Below are positions 34,603 to 45,015 of a stretch of 64,000 bases of DNA, in pieces. The translations under genes and the position numbers were made by a program. The notes beneath the pieces were generated by a model. It searched no databases. It had not been told where the DNA came from and worked only from the letters and a program-made list of their open reading frames with translations. The stretch comes from Akebia trifoliata (Eukaryota; Streptophyta; Magnoliopsida; Ranunculales; Lardizabalaceae), in assembly GCA_017979445.1 (NCBI GenBank), contig CM030714.1, positions 47,817,220 through 47,881,219 of the forward strand. The letters are read 5' to 3'. Numbering within the stretch: the stretch's first letter is position 1; every line of letters starts with the position of its first letter.

Positions 34603-34878
34603 ATGTAAAATCTACTATATTATATATAAGAGTAATGATTTTCTGACTCCCCCATGTGGCATATTCAAAATACTCAATTGATCATGTGGCATGTGCACCA
34701 TAGATCTTAATTTTATTACCGGGACACAATTGCAATATTCATGGAGATGTGATGACGTGTATCTCGAGGCACAAAATCTACGATTCTAGCACAGGTCATG
34801 TCAAGAGAGTATTTTGAGTATGCCACGTGAGAGAGTCAGATTATCACGACTCTATATGTAAAATCTACTATATTATAT
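34603..34878. repeat. 23 bp direct repeats flanking a MITE
   Basis: ATGTAAAATCTACTATATTA plus TAT occurs at 34603-34625 and again at 34856-34878, on either side of the MITE. It is longer than the 9 bp target duplication, so the MITE probably landed in a pre-existing tandem repeat. Confidence 0.8.
34630..34852. mobile_element. Mutator-like MITE family D, copy 4
   Basis: It starts GAGTAATGATTTTCTGACTC and ends, reversed, GAGTCGTGATAATCTGACTC. The flanking nonamers TATATATAA (34621-34629) and TATATGTAA (34853-34861) differ at one base, consistent with a 9 bp duplication. The core is degraded but retains CACCATAGATCTTAATTTT. Confidence 0.75.
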
Positions 34879-34899
34879 GCCCTATCCATTGAGTTATAT

Positions 34900-35215
34900 C
34901 GGAACGATGCATTATACAAGATAAAGGGTAAGGTTTGGTGGTTTCATCCAATTTCATTCATGTGGTTTTTAGGTCAAAGTAGATAAAATCTTGAGTTTGA
35001 AGGTGAGTGCAGTGTAAATTTTTTTCTCCAAATGGTTGAAGCTGATTTGTTTGGAAAGAAGATTAATTGAAACCAAGGATGTTTGGTTAGAAGTTGAAGG
35101 TGGGTATTTAGGTCATTTTTCATTAATCAATCAGATAAGATTGAGGTAAAGGGATTCATATTTTAAGTTAGTATAATGAGGGATATATCAAATATTTACC
35201 AAAAGGTGGAGGGCC
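34900..35215. mobile_element. Family K right half, copy K10
   Basis: ATCTTGAGTTTGAAGGTG, GTTGAAGCTGATTTG and TTGGTTAGAAGTTGAAGG lead to the right end GGATATATCAAATATTTACC. It matches the right half of K7 and, like it, is followed by direct repeat X. Confidence 0.5.
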
Positions 35216-35424
35216 GAAAAAATAGAGATAAAGAGATTCTAACTACCCAAAACAACTGTTTTGTGCTGGAAGAAGATGGCACGGGCTTCTCGATAAGTTT
35301 CACTCTTCTCATGCCACCATGGCGACTACCAACAAGGGCCACATACTAACTTGAGTTAAATCGAAAACTCATTGAGTCTAACAAAACATTGCCCAATGAA
35401 TCATCATATTTAGATTTATGTTCT

Positions 35425-35717
35425 TATTTTTTTATTTTTATTTTTTATAACCGGGTATCCTTGTAGGCAGCGGATCTGCCCCATATCTGGGCTTTGTTCA
35501 GTCCATAGACAATGGTCTTGTCCAAGGACTAGTTGGGGGCACGTGCAATGCTTGCACATCATATACACTAAGTAAGTGCACACCAAGTAAGTGAGGGTGC
35601 GCCCTTGCGGGTGGCCCCTGAGGAATTAATGCTCATACTAAGTATCGAACTCTTGACCTATGGGCATTGATCGCTTATCAATCTGAAATTTCCGTTGAAC
35701 CAATCCCTTGGGTTTTA
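35425..35717 (-). mobile_element. tRNA-derived SINE, first family, copy S3
   Basis: On the minus strand it starts CAAGGGATTGGTTCAACGG (A box) and GTCAAGAGTTCGATACTTAG (B box). Then come CTCAGGGGCCACCCGCAAGG and GCACCCTCACTTACTTGG, and it ends in an A-rich tail (T-rich 35425-35450 here). Flanks share only ATGTTC, so the target duplication is uncertain. Confidence 0.75.
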
Positions 35718-35808
35718 ATGTTCATAGTTAAAAAAAAAAATAAAGAAATCTATAATGTAAAATTCTACAACATTAAAATAATTTAACTATGGGTTGGTGT
35801 AAGAGAGT

Positions 35809-36202
35809 GGGATGCATCATATTATGATATATGAGATACATTGTGTCATTATCAATGTATCTCATCACAAAACGAAAGTAGTGATGGAGAATAACATATT
35901 TAGCAATATCTATTAAGATATTTTATATTAGGAATTATTATAGATAATTGGTATCTCTATATTAGGCTATTGTCTATATCTTGGTTGATGCAATCTCTAT
36001 AAATATCCTAGAGTGGTTCATGTAAGGATCATCCAAGAATTCTCAATATAGAGATACTAATTATCTATAATAATTCCTAATATAAATTATCTTAATAGAT
36101 ATTGTTAAATACTTTATTCTCCATCACTACTTTCCTTTTGTGATGAGATACATTGATAATGATACAATGTATCTCATGCATCATAGTATGATGCATCATA
36201 TT
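35809..36202. mobile_element. Long foldback G (~150 bp inverted arms)
   Basis: Arms of about 150 bp are nearly identical when reversed. They contain GATGCATCATA, ATGAGATACATTG, TCATTATCAATGTATCTCAT, AAGTAGTGATGGAGAATAA and GGAATTATTATAGATAATTG. The loop is about 90 bp. A transcript across it would form a very long hairpin. It has no open frame and only one copy in the window. Confidence 0.8.
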
Positions 36203-36557
36203 ATTTAGCTGTTGGAATTCTTTGACTCATGAAGAAATACTAAAACGTATGATTTCAATTGTGTAAACCTTTTTAACTATTTAATAAACTTATTTGATTT
36301 GCCCGAGTCAACTTGTTGGTTGTCAAATTGACATGAGTCTACTTAGTTTTCAAAATTGATGGACTAGCTAATTTAAAAAAGGAGAGATTTACCCGACAGA
36401 CATAACTTTTGCATTTTTATTGCAAAAACTTCCTTAGAGTTCTCTAAGGGAACCTTACTTTATGAAGTTTGTTACTCATCAAACCTTAATTATCAAGTTT
36501 GTTACCCAGCAAACCTTCGTGTGGGGATCCTTGTCATAGAGTTCAAATTGATGAAGT

Positions 36558-37017
36558 TAATTTGTTAGAGTATTAGACATGGAGTATTGTAATAAGGTGC
36601 ATTATGTTTCACCAAATCGTCCTCATGAGGATTAGGATAAACTTCGTATTATTAGGGATTTGATTAGATTAGGGTGGATCTTAATAGATTAGGATTGATT
36701 CTATTGGAATTGTCTTTCTATATAAATCCCATTAGGGGTGATTGTTAATCAACGAAGAATAATCAAGTTTGATTATGTGATAAGTGTTAAATAACCAAAT
36801 CTGATTGTTCTTCACTGATTTATAATCATCCCTAATGGAATTTTTATAAAAAGACAATTCCAACATAATCCATCCTAATCTAGTAAGATCCAATCCTATT
36901 CTAATCAAATCCCTAATAATACGAAGTTTATCCTAATCCTCACAAGAGGATGATTTCGTGAAACATAGTGCACCTTATTACAATGCTCCTTGTCTAATAC
37001 TCTAACATAATTTGTTA
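36558..37017. mobile_element. Long foldback H (~190 bp inverted arms)
   Basis: The arms start GAGTATTAGACA(T/A)GGAG and, reversed, GAGTATTAGACAAGGAGC. They run through GTAATAAGGTGCA, GATTAGGATAAACTTCGTAT and GATTGTTCTT-type sequence toward a small loop near 36790. TAATTTGTTA occurs at both outer edges (36558-36567 and 37008-37017), a possible 10 bp target duplication that overlaps the arms. Confidence 0.8.
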
Positions 37018-38450
37018 CTTAACAAACGTTGGAGTGATCCCTACTGCATCAATTTGTGACATCTAAAAACATGATTTGATGTCACAGAGTTATAAAGGAA
37101 AAATTCTAAGAAATGTGAATTTTTATTTGAATAACAAAATTAATTGATCAGGGCCTAGAAAGTTGATTCTAGGGCATTATTTAAAGAGAATTTAATGTTG
37201 AAAAATGCATAAAATCCCTTACATAGACATAATACGTTGATAGTCCATTATTATTATTATTTTTGAATAAATTATGTATTTTTGGACTAATTATAGTTAT
37301 TTATATATAATAGGTCAAAATCGCGAGAGTCAAAAGGATAAATCAGGATGAATAAAGAAGTGCATTGTAATCCAAGACCTAAGACAAAGTTGTAGACCAA
37401 AATGCAGATCCATTGGGCCCACAAGCACCATGGCGCGGTGAACCCCTTGAGCGAGACGGTGACATCATTAAGATATACCTTGAGATTCGTATTCTAGTAA
37501 GGTGGCTTGATTTGTAACCTAACAAGCTAGGGTTTATAATCCATGTAAAATACGAAAGTATTTGGAATTTTAAAGGAATTCTAATCTGGTTAAATCTTAT
37601 CTCATTTCTTTTGAGATCAACTTCTCTAGTTCTCTTTTATTTTTAGTTTTTAGATTTTTAGGTTTATTTTTTGTGGAAACTTTGTAAAAAGAAGGATACT
37701 CTGCCAAGTTCAATATTTAGATTAATAAATATAATTTCTTTCTCTTCCCTAATATTTTACTCTTTTATTTTTATTGTCTTTAATATGATTTGTGGTTAAA
37801 TCTCTATTAGAGAGGTCAATGAAGCCCAAACGAGATCATCTTATATAATTATTTATTTTGATTGTGCATGAATGTTATATTATGATGCCAGTTTCTTAAG
37901 TAGTAACCATTGAATAAAATTATTTAATCTCATGATTTTGATAGTTTAATCTTAGATAAGATCAAGTTAAATTATGTTTTGTTAGAGATTTAATATTTTA
38001 TCTTTGATTTGTCTTATTAAATATGATCATATAATTTTAGGATTAATATTTGGATTAACATATTTCATCTTCTGATCTAATGATATTAGCTTTGTTAATT
38101 GGATCGAGATAATAAGAAATAAATAATTTGATAAGGTAAATTGTTTTGATGGATTTGACTGATCTAATTCTTTACATTGTGAATCATATTCCTGTTTATT
38201 TTAGATTAATTTTATTTTAGTTTTCTTGAATAATTCAAACCTGATTGATTGTTTTAAGTTAAAAGAAATTGCTGAATCAACATTGTTTCTGTGGATCGAT
38301 CTTTGTTTGCCAATGTTTTATATATTTTTGTTATGTTATTTTTATTGACAATCTATACAACGAATATTAATTAATTTTCACTGTTAAATTTTAGTTTTAA
38401 ATTTGGGAGTTCGGTAGGCATCCATTTTTAACACCTTCGATCAAGATCAA
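37018..38450. other. Unresolved, possibly decayed retroelement leader
   Basis: No gene is supported. The segment holds a 10 bp-arm palindrome around TGACATCTAAAAACATGATT. Long T-rich stretches and CTGTGGATCGATCTTTG near 38290 recall untranslated regions of large plant LTR elements. No protein domain or matching second copy is visible, so this is a tentative description. Confidence 0.25.
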
Positions 38451-38644
38451 AAAATATATTTGTTGAATTTTTTTCTTTTGAATATGAGTTTTTCCATGAA
38501 ATCTAGAAGGCTCTGATATTAGATTGAAAATTTGATAATTTATGTGGGCCCAATGATCTTTATTGAGATTTGAAATCTTACTAAGTTTGTCATGCTAGCC
38601 TGATTCATAATTTACGATTTGTTTAATAAAAAACCTGATAGAAT

Positions 38645-38720
38645 AATGCTGAAGTGACCTAAAGCTAGAAGCTCATATCAGACATCTTGACATGAAAGTG
38701 TATGGGTTTCTCATTTTTTT
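38645..38720. mobile_element. MITE family B terminus fragment
   Basis: GAATAATGCTGAAGTGACCT and ATCTTGACATGAAAGTGTAT match the arms of the element at 57535-57695. The opposite arm is missing. Confidence 0.45.
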
Positions 38721-38750
38721 AAGAGAGTACTTCAACGAATACTTGGTGAT

Positions 38751-40286
38751 TGCCACGCCTCGATTTTTGGAATCTATGAACTAGTCTATAATCCGTTATC
38801 CAACTCGTGGTCCAAAATTCGGGGGGTGAAAATAAAATTAAAAATAGTAAATAAATTGACAACTTTCATATTTTTTTCATTAATATCTAAATCATTAATA
38901 TAACACTCATGCTCATCAAATGTAAGAGTTTTTTTTTCTCATAAAAAAATAATAACTAATCATATAATCTCTTTTCTAATCTTCATGCATCCACAATAAA
39001 ATCATGAATATCTTCTAAAATTGAGAAATGCAAAATGTCCTTTGATTTGGGTTCTCCAATTCTTGTCGCCCTGATTCGATTAAATCTAGAATATTGAAAG
39101 GATGATTCACGAAACACAATAGGAAAACATAACATTCTTCTTCCAATGATTCAATAATAATATAAAATTAAGAGCACATGGTATAATAATAACAAAATAA
39201 TACAAAATAATTAATCCGACATTTCATAAATAACAAAATCACATAATAATTTTCTTATCACTCATTTTAGCCATTTTATCCTCGGTTTGGTTAAACCGTC
39301 ATATTCAATTTAGCTATTTTATCTTTGGTCTGGTGTTACTGCAACTAACCTATTCTAGGCCCTTCCTCGAGAGCTTTAAAATTTTGCACCTAAGAGCCTA
39401 CACCCTACTTGCTCCACACACACATCAATTTCTCATAATCACATGAAGTACCACATATTCATTTCTTGCCCATGCAATGATCACAACCTTATCATTGTAT
39501 CAATTTTTACTCATTTGATGTCTAAGAAAATAACAATTGTAATCATTTCAAGTTAATAATCCCACTCATTCTTATATTAACAATCAACTTTTATATTATT
39601 CTTTCATTTTCTCTGATACTAAAGAACCATAAATTAAACATATTATAATTTTCTCAACTACATCACCAACTCCCCTATCATTATTATCCTTTAACATGCA
39701 AGCAAGTATTCTTTCATCTTCTATTATTAATAAATCATAAGAAAAAAAAAATGTTAAACTTACAATTTTTTATTTTTTTTAAATCAATTCCTTTCGAAAT
39801 CTCATTTCTCTAGATAGCATATCATTTCTTAGTTTCCTTATGCAATTTGAAGTTGAACAAATAGATTGAGAGATGAAAGTATGGCAAGAGAGATGAGTGT
39901 ATGGTGAGAGAAAGATGTGAAAGAGAATAGATGGATAGAGTGAAGGGTGCCCCTTTAGATGGGTTAATTTCTTTGTATCAATTTAAAAGAAAAAAAGAAA
40001 AATAAAATCTAGGATTGCCATATGTCCTTTTATAAGCTCCCCTCCTTCAAATTTTAATTTGTTTCTTTTTTAGGTTCCCCCATTCTTGCTCATATGTATA
40101 TAATTTTTTTTTTTTTTAAATAAATCAAGAAATTCTTTATTGAAGGATAATAGATAAAAACTTCCTAAGAAGATTAAACTTTTTAGTATAAATTTTAATT
40201 TTAAAAAAGAAACTTCAAAGGAAAGGGAGAAGATTTCAATTTATTTTCAATTATTAGCTTCTCACACTTTAATCAATGGTGAGACA
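38751..40286 (+). repeat. LTR-like block 1 (possible solo LTR)
   Basis: It starts TGCCACGCCTCGATTTTTGG, similar to starts of plant gypsy-type LTRs, and may end in GGTGAGACA. A block at 39270-39430 (ATTTTATCCTCGGTTTGG, TTCCTCGAGAGC, TTTTGCACCTAAGAGCC) matches 51430-51590 in the same orientation. No flanking 5 bp duplication or internal genes were found. Boundaries are provisional. Confidence 0.4.
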
Positions 40287-40532
40287 CCCCCATGTTCTAA
40301 AATTGGCCTTTCAATCAAATATTAAATGACCTTTTGATTTTATTTTAAAAAACTTGAGATATCCTTAACTATAATTATGCCATGTTCATAAATTTCCTTA
40401 TTATTAAACCAAAAGTAATAAAAATAATAATGTACTAGATCCAGTGGACTTTGGATTATGGTTCACAGTGATCATCTACAACTAGTCGGTCCCTACTAAA
40501 ACGTTCAATTATCTAATAAAAGTAACACTTTA

Positions 40533-40610
40533 TTTTTTTGCTGAGCAAGCAAGGGATTTAATAAAAGAAAAGATAGGTATAAAGGGTGCACACTCCCTAA
40601 ATTACATAAT
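40533..40610 (-). mobile_element. LINE 3' tail fragment
   Basis: On the minus strand TTTATTAAATCCCTTGCTTG runs into CTCAGCAAAAAAA, the common 3' end of the LINE family in this window (tails at 42246, 44447, 47880 and 55550). Only the tail is recognisable. Confidence 0.6.
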
Positions 40611-41336
40611 AGTCATTCTAATTCTTCTCATCCTTCTTTAGCATCCTGATTTAAGAATCTGAATCATTTAGAGTTGAGGTTAAGTTTGAACAGCTGTAAC
40701 AAAGATCTAGACTTATATATATTGTTGATCGATGTAGCCACGACGTTTGCCTAGAACTGAAAATAGGTCCAAAAAGATTGAAAAATTTAAGCTCTTAGGA
40801 CTAGCTTAGATGATATTCCCACAGAGGTATATAAGAAAATAAAAAGTTTTGAATTATTCTGTCTATTTAAAGCCTTTTTTTTATGTTCGGTAAGATATAT
40901 ATTGGGTGAATAGAGAAAAAAAATATGTACTACCTATATATTAGAATAAAGGAGATTTATAGAGCTATACAAACTATCAAGGAATTAAACTTACGAGTCA
41001 CATTAAAAAACTATCAGAAAAGGACTCCGAATGAATCAATGTTAAAGTAAAAAAAATGAACATATTAGGGAATCAATTTGGTTTTAGCCTGGATAGAAAA
41101 TCATCGAGAAAATCTTTTTGTTTAGAAAAATTATAGAAAAGGAAACAAAAAAGGAAGGAAGAAGCTTAGTATGGTTTTATTGACTCAGAGAAAGCATACT
41201 ATAGGACAGTTAATTTAGTGGATACTGAGAAAAAAAAAAAGCTCATGATGAAGATCTAACACATCATCCAACATTTCCCTTTTTTATGTTTGAAATAGAC
41301 TATTTTCAGATAAGAACACCAATCTCCTTAATTCTT

Positions 41337-41588
41337 TCAGACAGTAACGGCACCCAGTGCACCAGGCACCATATTTCCTTCTCGAGATACATGTGATATG
41401 GAGTATGGACCAAGAAATATGCTGCAGTTTGTCGTCCAAGCACACATGATCCAAGTGTACCCTACACCGGGCCCTTTAAAGTGTTGGAAAGGACTAGATA
41501 GTCTGATTCTGGAAGTCTCACATGAAGGATGATAGATTTTATCTATAGTACTACTCATAGAGGACTGCGAACTAGCTACCATTGTCAA
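41337..41588 (-). pseudogene. Possible LINE RNase H remnant
   Basis: A short frame ends with HVSREGNMVPGALGAV, close in pattern to the RNase H C-terminal motif of the neighbouring LINEs (VFREGNMVADYL at 55330). No other RNase H motif is clear in it, so this may be chance or a heavily decayed fragment. Confidence 0.3.
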
Positions 41589-41723
41589 GGGCAGAAATCA
41601 ACAAATTTACTCAATTAATAACCCTCCAAATTGACACCCCAAAAGCCCCACTCAAATCACCACATGTTTCCCTTCTGTACAACCTATGAAATAGAAGCAA
41701 ACCCATTGCTATTATACACAACG

Positions 41724-41990
41724 TGAAAAAAGCCTATATTTAACGACCCAAGGCCGTCGAATTTCATAAAATTTGACGGACCAAGGCATAAAAATTTTAC
41801 GATGTCAATTCTTTTTTCAACAGACCGAAACATTAAATTAATGGAGGATGGGAGAAATTTGATGGCTCTAAGCCATTGAATTGGGGATCATCTAAAATTT
41901 TAATGGCCATAGGCCACCAAATTTTGCTTTCTAAAATTTGTGGGTTTGACCTGTCGAATTTTCTTGTCAAAATTTTCAGTTTTCACAGTG
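41724..41990. repeat. Dispersed repeat family I, copy 2
   Basis: It starts GTGAAAAAAGCC and ends CAGTTTTCAC, giving short inverted ends GTGAAAA. Internal order is AATTTCATAAAATTTGACGG, AAATTAATGGAGGATGGGAG, GGCTCTAAGC and GATCATCTAAAAT. Copy 3 at 53489-53754 matches along its length. Confidence 0.7.
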
Positions 41991-42245
41991 TTACACACAT
42001 TACTCTTGTGGAAAGCCATAACAATCAGTGTCATGGAGGGAAATTTATACTTTGCCTAGCAAAAAAATAAAAATAAAAAATCCATGAGTCATAAAGAGAA
42101 TCAGGAGAAGCAAGACATATTTATATGGTTCATCACTGCTAAGGGCTATATTTATTGGCAAAAACATCTGAATGTTCCAATAATATACAAACTCAAATAA
42201 AATTACAGAATGAGTCCAATACGATGACTTAGGTGGGATGAACCT

Positions 42246-42782
42246 TTTTTTTTAGTTTGTGTGTGTGCTAAATAAGCAGAATTGTATTAATAAGAAAGGA
42301 AAAATGGGCAAGCCCTTAATGTACAATGCGAACCGAGGACAGACCCAAACGATCTCCCATATGGTTCTATTTTAAAATAAGAGGTAAGTTGCTAACCAAA
42401 GACAAAACAGAAGAAGCCTTTGAAGAGCAAACATTGCTAATGCATCAGCTGTAGCATCTCTCTCTCCATGCATGTTGAACTTCCCATGTTATCAACGACG
42501 ACACTGTTCTAATCTGATGAAGCCAAGTTTCTAATCACCATGGAATAGAGCCACCTCTTAGAGCATTAACCAGCAGTAGCGAATCAGATTCCATAAGCAC
42601 GTTTGTTTGAGCAGGCTCAAAGCTTTCAAGAGCTACAACAAGAGCTTGAAATTCAGCCCAATTATTAGAGCCCACTCCAAAATTCCAGCAATAGGTGGTT
42701 TTCTCCAATGGATACGAACAAGCTTTCCAGGAACCCTTACTCAGAGAATTATTTTAAGTTCTAAGAACTTCAGATTCCTCTG
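42246..42782 (-). mobile_element. 5'-truncated LINE with RNase H fragment and perfect target duplication
   Basis: A perfect 15 bp duplication AGGTGGGATGAACCT flanks it (42231-42245 and 42783-42797). The minus strand encodes RNase H-type sequence (NWAEFQALVVALESF, ESDSLLLVNALRGGSIPW) and ends in a 3' untranslated tail with oligo(A). The copy is truncated at its 5' side, the usual outcome of target-primed reverse transcription. It cannot move itself. Confidence 0.9.
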
Positions 42783-42814
42783 AGGTGGGATGAACCTGAT
42801 TTGCACAGGGGTTG

Positions 42815-43031
42815 GGATCCGTTGACTCCTAAAGGATGACTCATGAAAAAAACACATGATCCCAACACTTTAAACACAAAATCCAATGGTTGAGATTTAT
42901 GAGTAACTTGATAACACAAATCTTGGCCATACTTATCCCAAGGATAAATCTCAACCATTGGATTTTTTATTTAAAGGGTTGGGATCATGTGTTTTTTAGT
43001 TCATGAGTCATTCTTTGGAGTCAAGGGATCC
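42815..43031. mobile_element. Inverted-repeat MITE family F, copy F2
   Basis: The left end GGATCCGTTGACTCCTAAAG pairs with the right end, reversed GGATCCCTTGACTCCAAAGA. The arms run through GACTCATGA, AACACATGATCCCAAC and AAAATCCAATGGTTGAGATT with a loop near 42930. Confidence 0.85.
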
Positions 43032-43197
43032 TGACTATTTATATAAGATCCCCTCTCAATGAAATGTCATAAACAATGACCAGTGCTAATAGAACGATAA
43101 GTCTAACACCAAGTTGCATGTGACAACATCCACAATATCTCTTAAATAACTTGTGTGATCTATAGATCTCAAAACAACAAAAAGAAGGCTAGGAACT

Positions 43198-43295
43198 TTT
43201 TTTCTTTGCTAAATGGCAAAGAATTATATTGAAGAAAGAAAAATTTACAAAGGGGAAGAAAACTCTTACTTTGAAAAATGGATTTGAGGAAGAAC
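43198..43295 (-). mobile_element. Minimal 98 bp LINE 3'-end insertion with 16 bp target duplication
   Basis: The insert reads TTTTTTTCTTTGCTAAATGG then GAATTATATTGAAGAAAG, the reversed LINE tail. AAGAAGGCTAGGAACT flanks it exactly at 43182-43197 and 43296-43311. Reverse transcription evidently stopped after about 100 bases. Confidence 0.9.
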
Positions 43296-43311
43296 AAGAA
43301 GGCTAGGAACT

Positions 43312-44160
43312 AGCTTCATATAATCTATGAAGTACAGAAAGGACTTTCACCCATGGTAATGGAGTGGAAATATGGGGTATGTATAGGCCAAAGAGGGAGG
43401 GTTAGCATTTAAAGCCATATTAACTTCTTGAGGAAATCTTTCCAATTTAGTTTTAATTTAATTAACTGCAAAATCTTACCAACCTCACAAAATCCTCAAC
43501 ATACATCTGGAGCTGAGTTGTCAAACTCTATCTGCTTTAGTTGAGATTCTACCTCCTTTTTATTCCTCATTGGGTTGCTAATAGAACATAGTTTTACAAT
43601 AAGTAAAGGGGTCCACTGGTCCTCATCAGAACGATCAATGCGAATATTACGATCGCAATACTTATCAAAAATGAAAGTTAATTATAAAGATATTAAATAG
43701 GGTAAATTACCATGTTATGATCCGAATTTGACGAAATTATGATTCCTGCTAATTGTTCATTTTAATTACCAAAACGTGCATGTGCGAAATCGTAGGGTTT
43801 TCAAGTAATGAGATTGCGGGCTTAAAGTGACAAACTCACTGGTTTTTCCCCCCAAAGCGACAATCTCGCTGTTTTGTATGGTGAAAATCTCGCTAAAAGT
43901 AGCGAAACCAGTGAGATAGTCACTTGATATCTGCGAGATTGTCACTTTAAACATATGAAATTGTTGCTTTAGAACCTCTGATATCGTTACCATTCATGTT
44001 TTGGTAATTAAAATGGACAGTGAGCCGGAATAGTAAATTTGTCAAAAGTTTGTCACGTTTCGTAAATCATTCTATTAAATATTACGATCGCATTAACTCA
44101 AGTAGATTGAGGAGGAACACTCATGATCCCACCTGGCCCTATGATCGACATTAAATCCAG
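43312..44160. other. Intergenic, nothing recognised
   Basis: Only short unsupported frames. The section 43790-43990 has repeated GATTGT/ACTTTAA words (GAGATTGTCACTTTAA, GCGAGATTTTCACC) that may be an old inverted repeat centred near 43890. Confidence 0.35.
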
Positions 44161-44165
44161 ATTGA

Positions 44166-44434
44166 GAAGATTTTCTTCTGATTCACTTTATAAATTTACT
44201 CAGCTTAAATATTTTTTTAGGGGAATGCCCATTGTAGTTCTTTAAACCTCATTTTATTATTTATTTAATTTCCTTCACTTTCTCTGGAAATAAAAAATGT
44301 CACATGATTATTCAGGCATCACTATAAATTATGTTTTCAAGCTTTTAAGCCGATGAAGCACAATGAGTGAAATAATGAATTTTGCTTGCTAAATAAGCTG
44401 AGTAAATTTATAAAGTGAATCAGAAAATTTGAAC
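44166..44434. repeat. Inverted-repeat pair (~35 bp arms)
   Basis: TTCTGATTCACTTTATAAAT plus TTACTCAGCTTA at 44172-44203 is matched in reverse by TAAGCTGAGTAAATTTATAA plus AGTGAATCAGAA at about 44395-44428. The 190 bp between has no gene. It may be a MITE whose outer ends are degraded. Confidence 0.65.
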
Positions 44435-44446
44435 ATGGAGGACCTA

Positions 44447-45015
44447 TTTTTTTTGCTAATCAAGCAAGAAATTTAATAAGAAAGAAGAGAAAAAAATACA
44501 AAGAATCAAACTCGTCTCGGATTTGGGAGTTCTAAGAAATTTCCCATGAAAGCCTTACGAGCAATAACAGGAAGAGAATTTACGTTGTTGAAAAAACTAG
44601 AGGAAGAAGATGAAGATGCATGTACAGCAAGCGCATTCACTACCCCCATTGGCTTCCCAGAACACATGTCGAACATCCTACTCTAAGTGATTAAGAAGAT
44701 TCAAACTTCTTGCAATTAGAAATTTCAAATTCAAAGGGAGCTTGTCACCCTTTAAAGCTTGAACAAGAAGCCGAGAATCTGATTCAATGACTATCTTTAA
44801 CCTTCCAAAGGAATCGATTAGAGACCACGGCATAAAGCATAGAAATCAGCATAATTATTTGTTCCATTGCCAATAAAAGTGCTTGCTGCCTTGATAAGCT
44901 CACCTGCATCATTTCTCAAAACGCAACCAGCCCCAGAAGGACCTGGATTTTCCAAACAAGAGTCATCAATATTAAGCTTCAGCCAGCCAACGATTGTTAG
45001 TCCATTTCACAGCTA
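44447..45015 (-). mobile_element. 5'-truncated LINE with RNase H N-terminal half
   Basis: The minus strand encodes KLNIDDSCLENPGPSGAGC and VLRNDAGELIKAASTFIG, the start of a plant LINE RNase H domain with its first catalytic Asp. Frame breaks follow, and then the GCTTGATTAGCAAAAAAAA tail at 44447. No target duplication is visible because the far edge is unclear. Confidence 0.8.

Larger units (their letters stand above)
35225..36390. repeat. Direct repeat X, copy 2, split by a SINE and a foldback
   Basis: Segments 35225-35424 and 36250-36390 correspond in order to 32247-32480 and 32540-32660. The shared words are GATGGCACGGGCTTCT, AAGGGCCACATACTAACTTG, GAAAACTCATTGAGTC and CGAGTCAACTTGTTGGTTGT. 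The insertions between them are the SINE at 35425-35717 and the foldback at 35809-36202. Confidence 0.65.

Noticed and set aside
35809..37017. MicroRNA precursor genes
   Set aside because: The inverted arms are far longer and more perfect than typical plant miRNA precursors; foldback transposons fit better, although small-RNA production remains possible.
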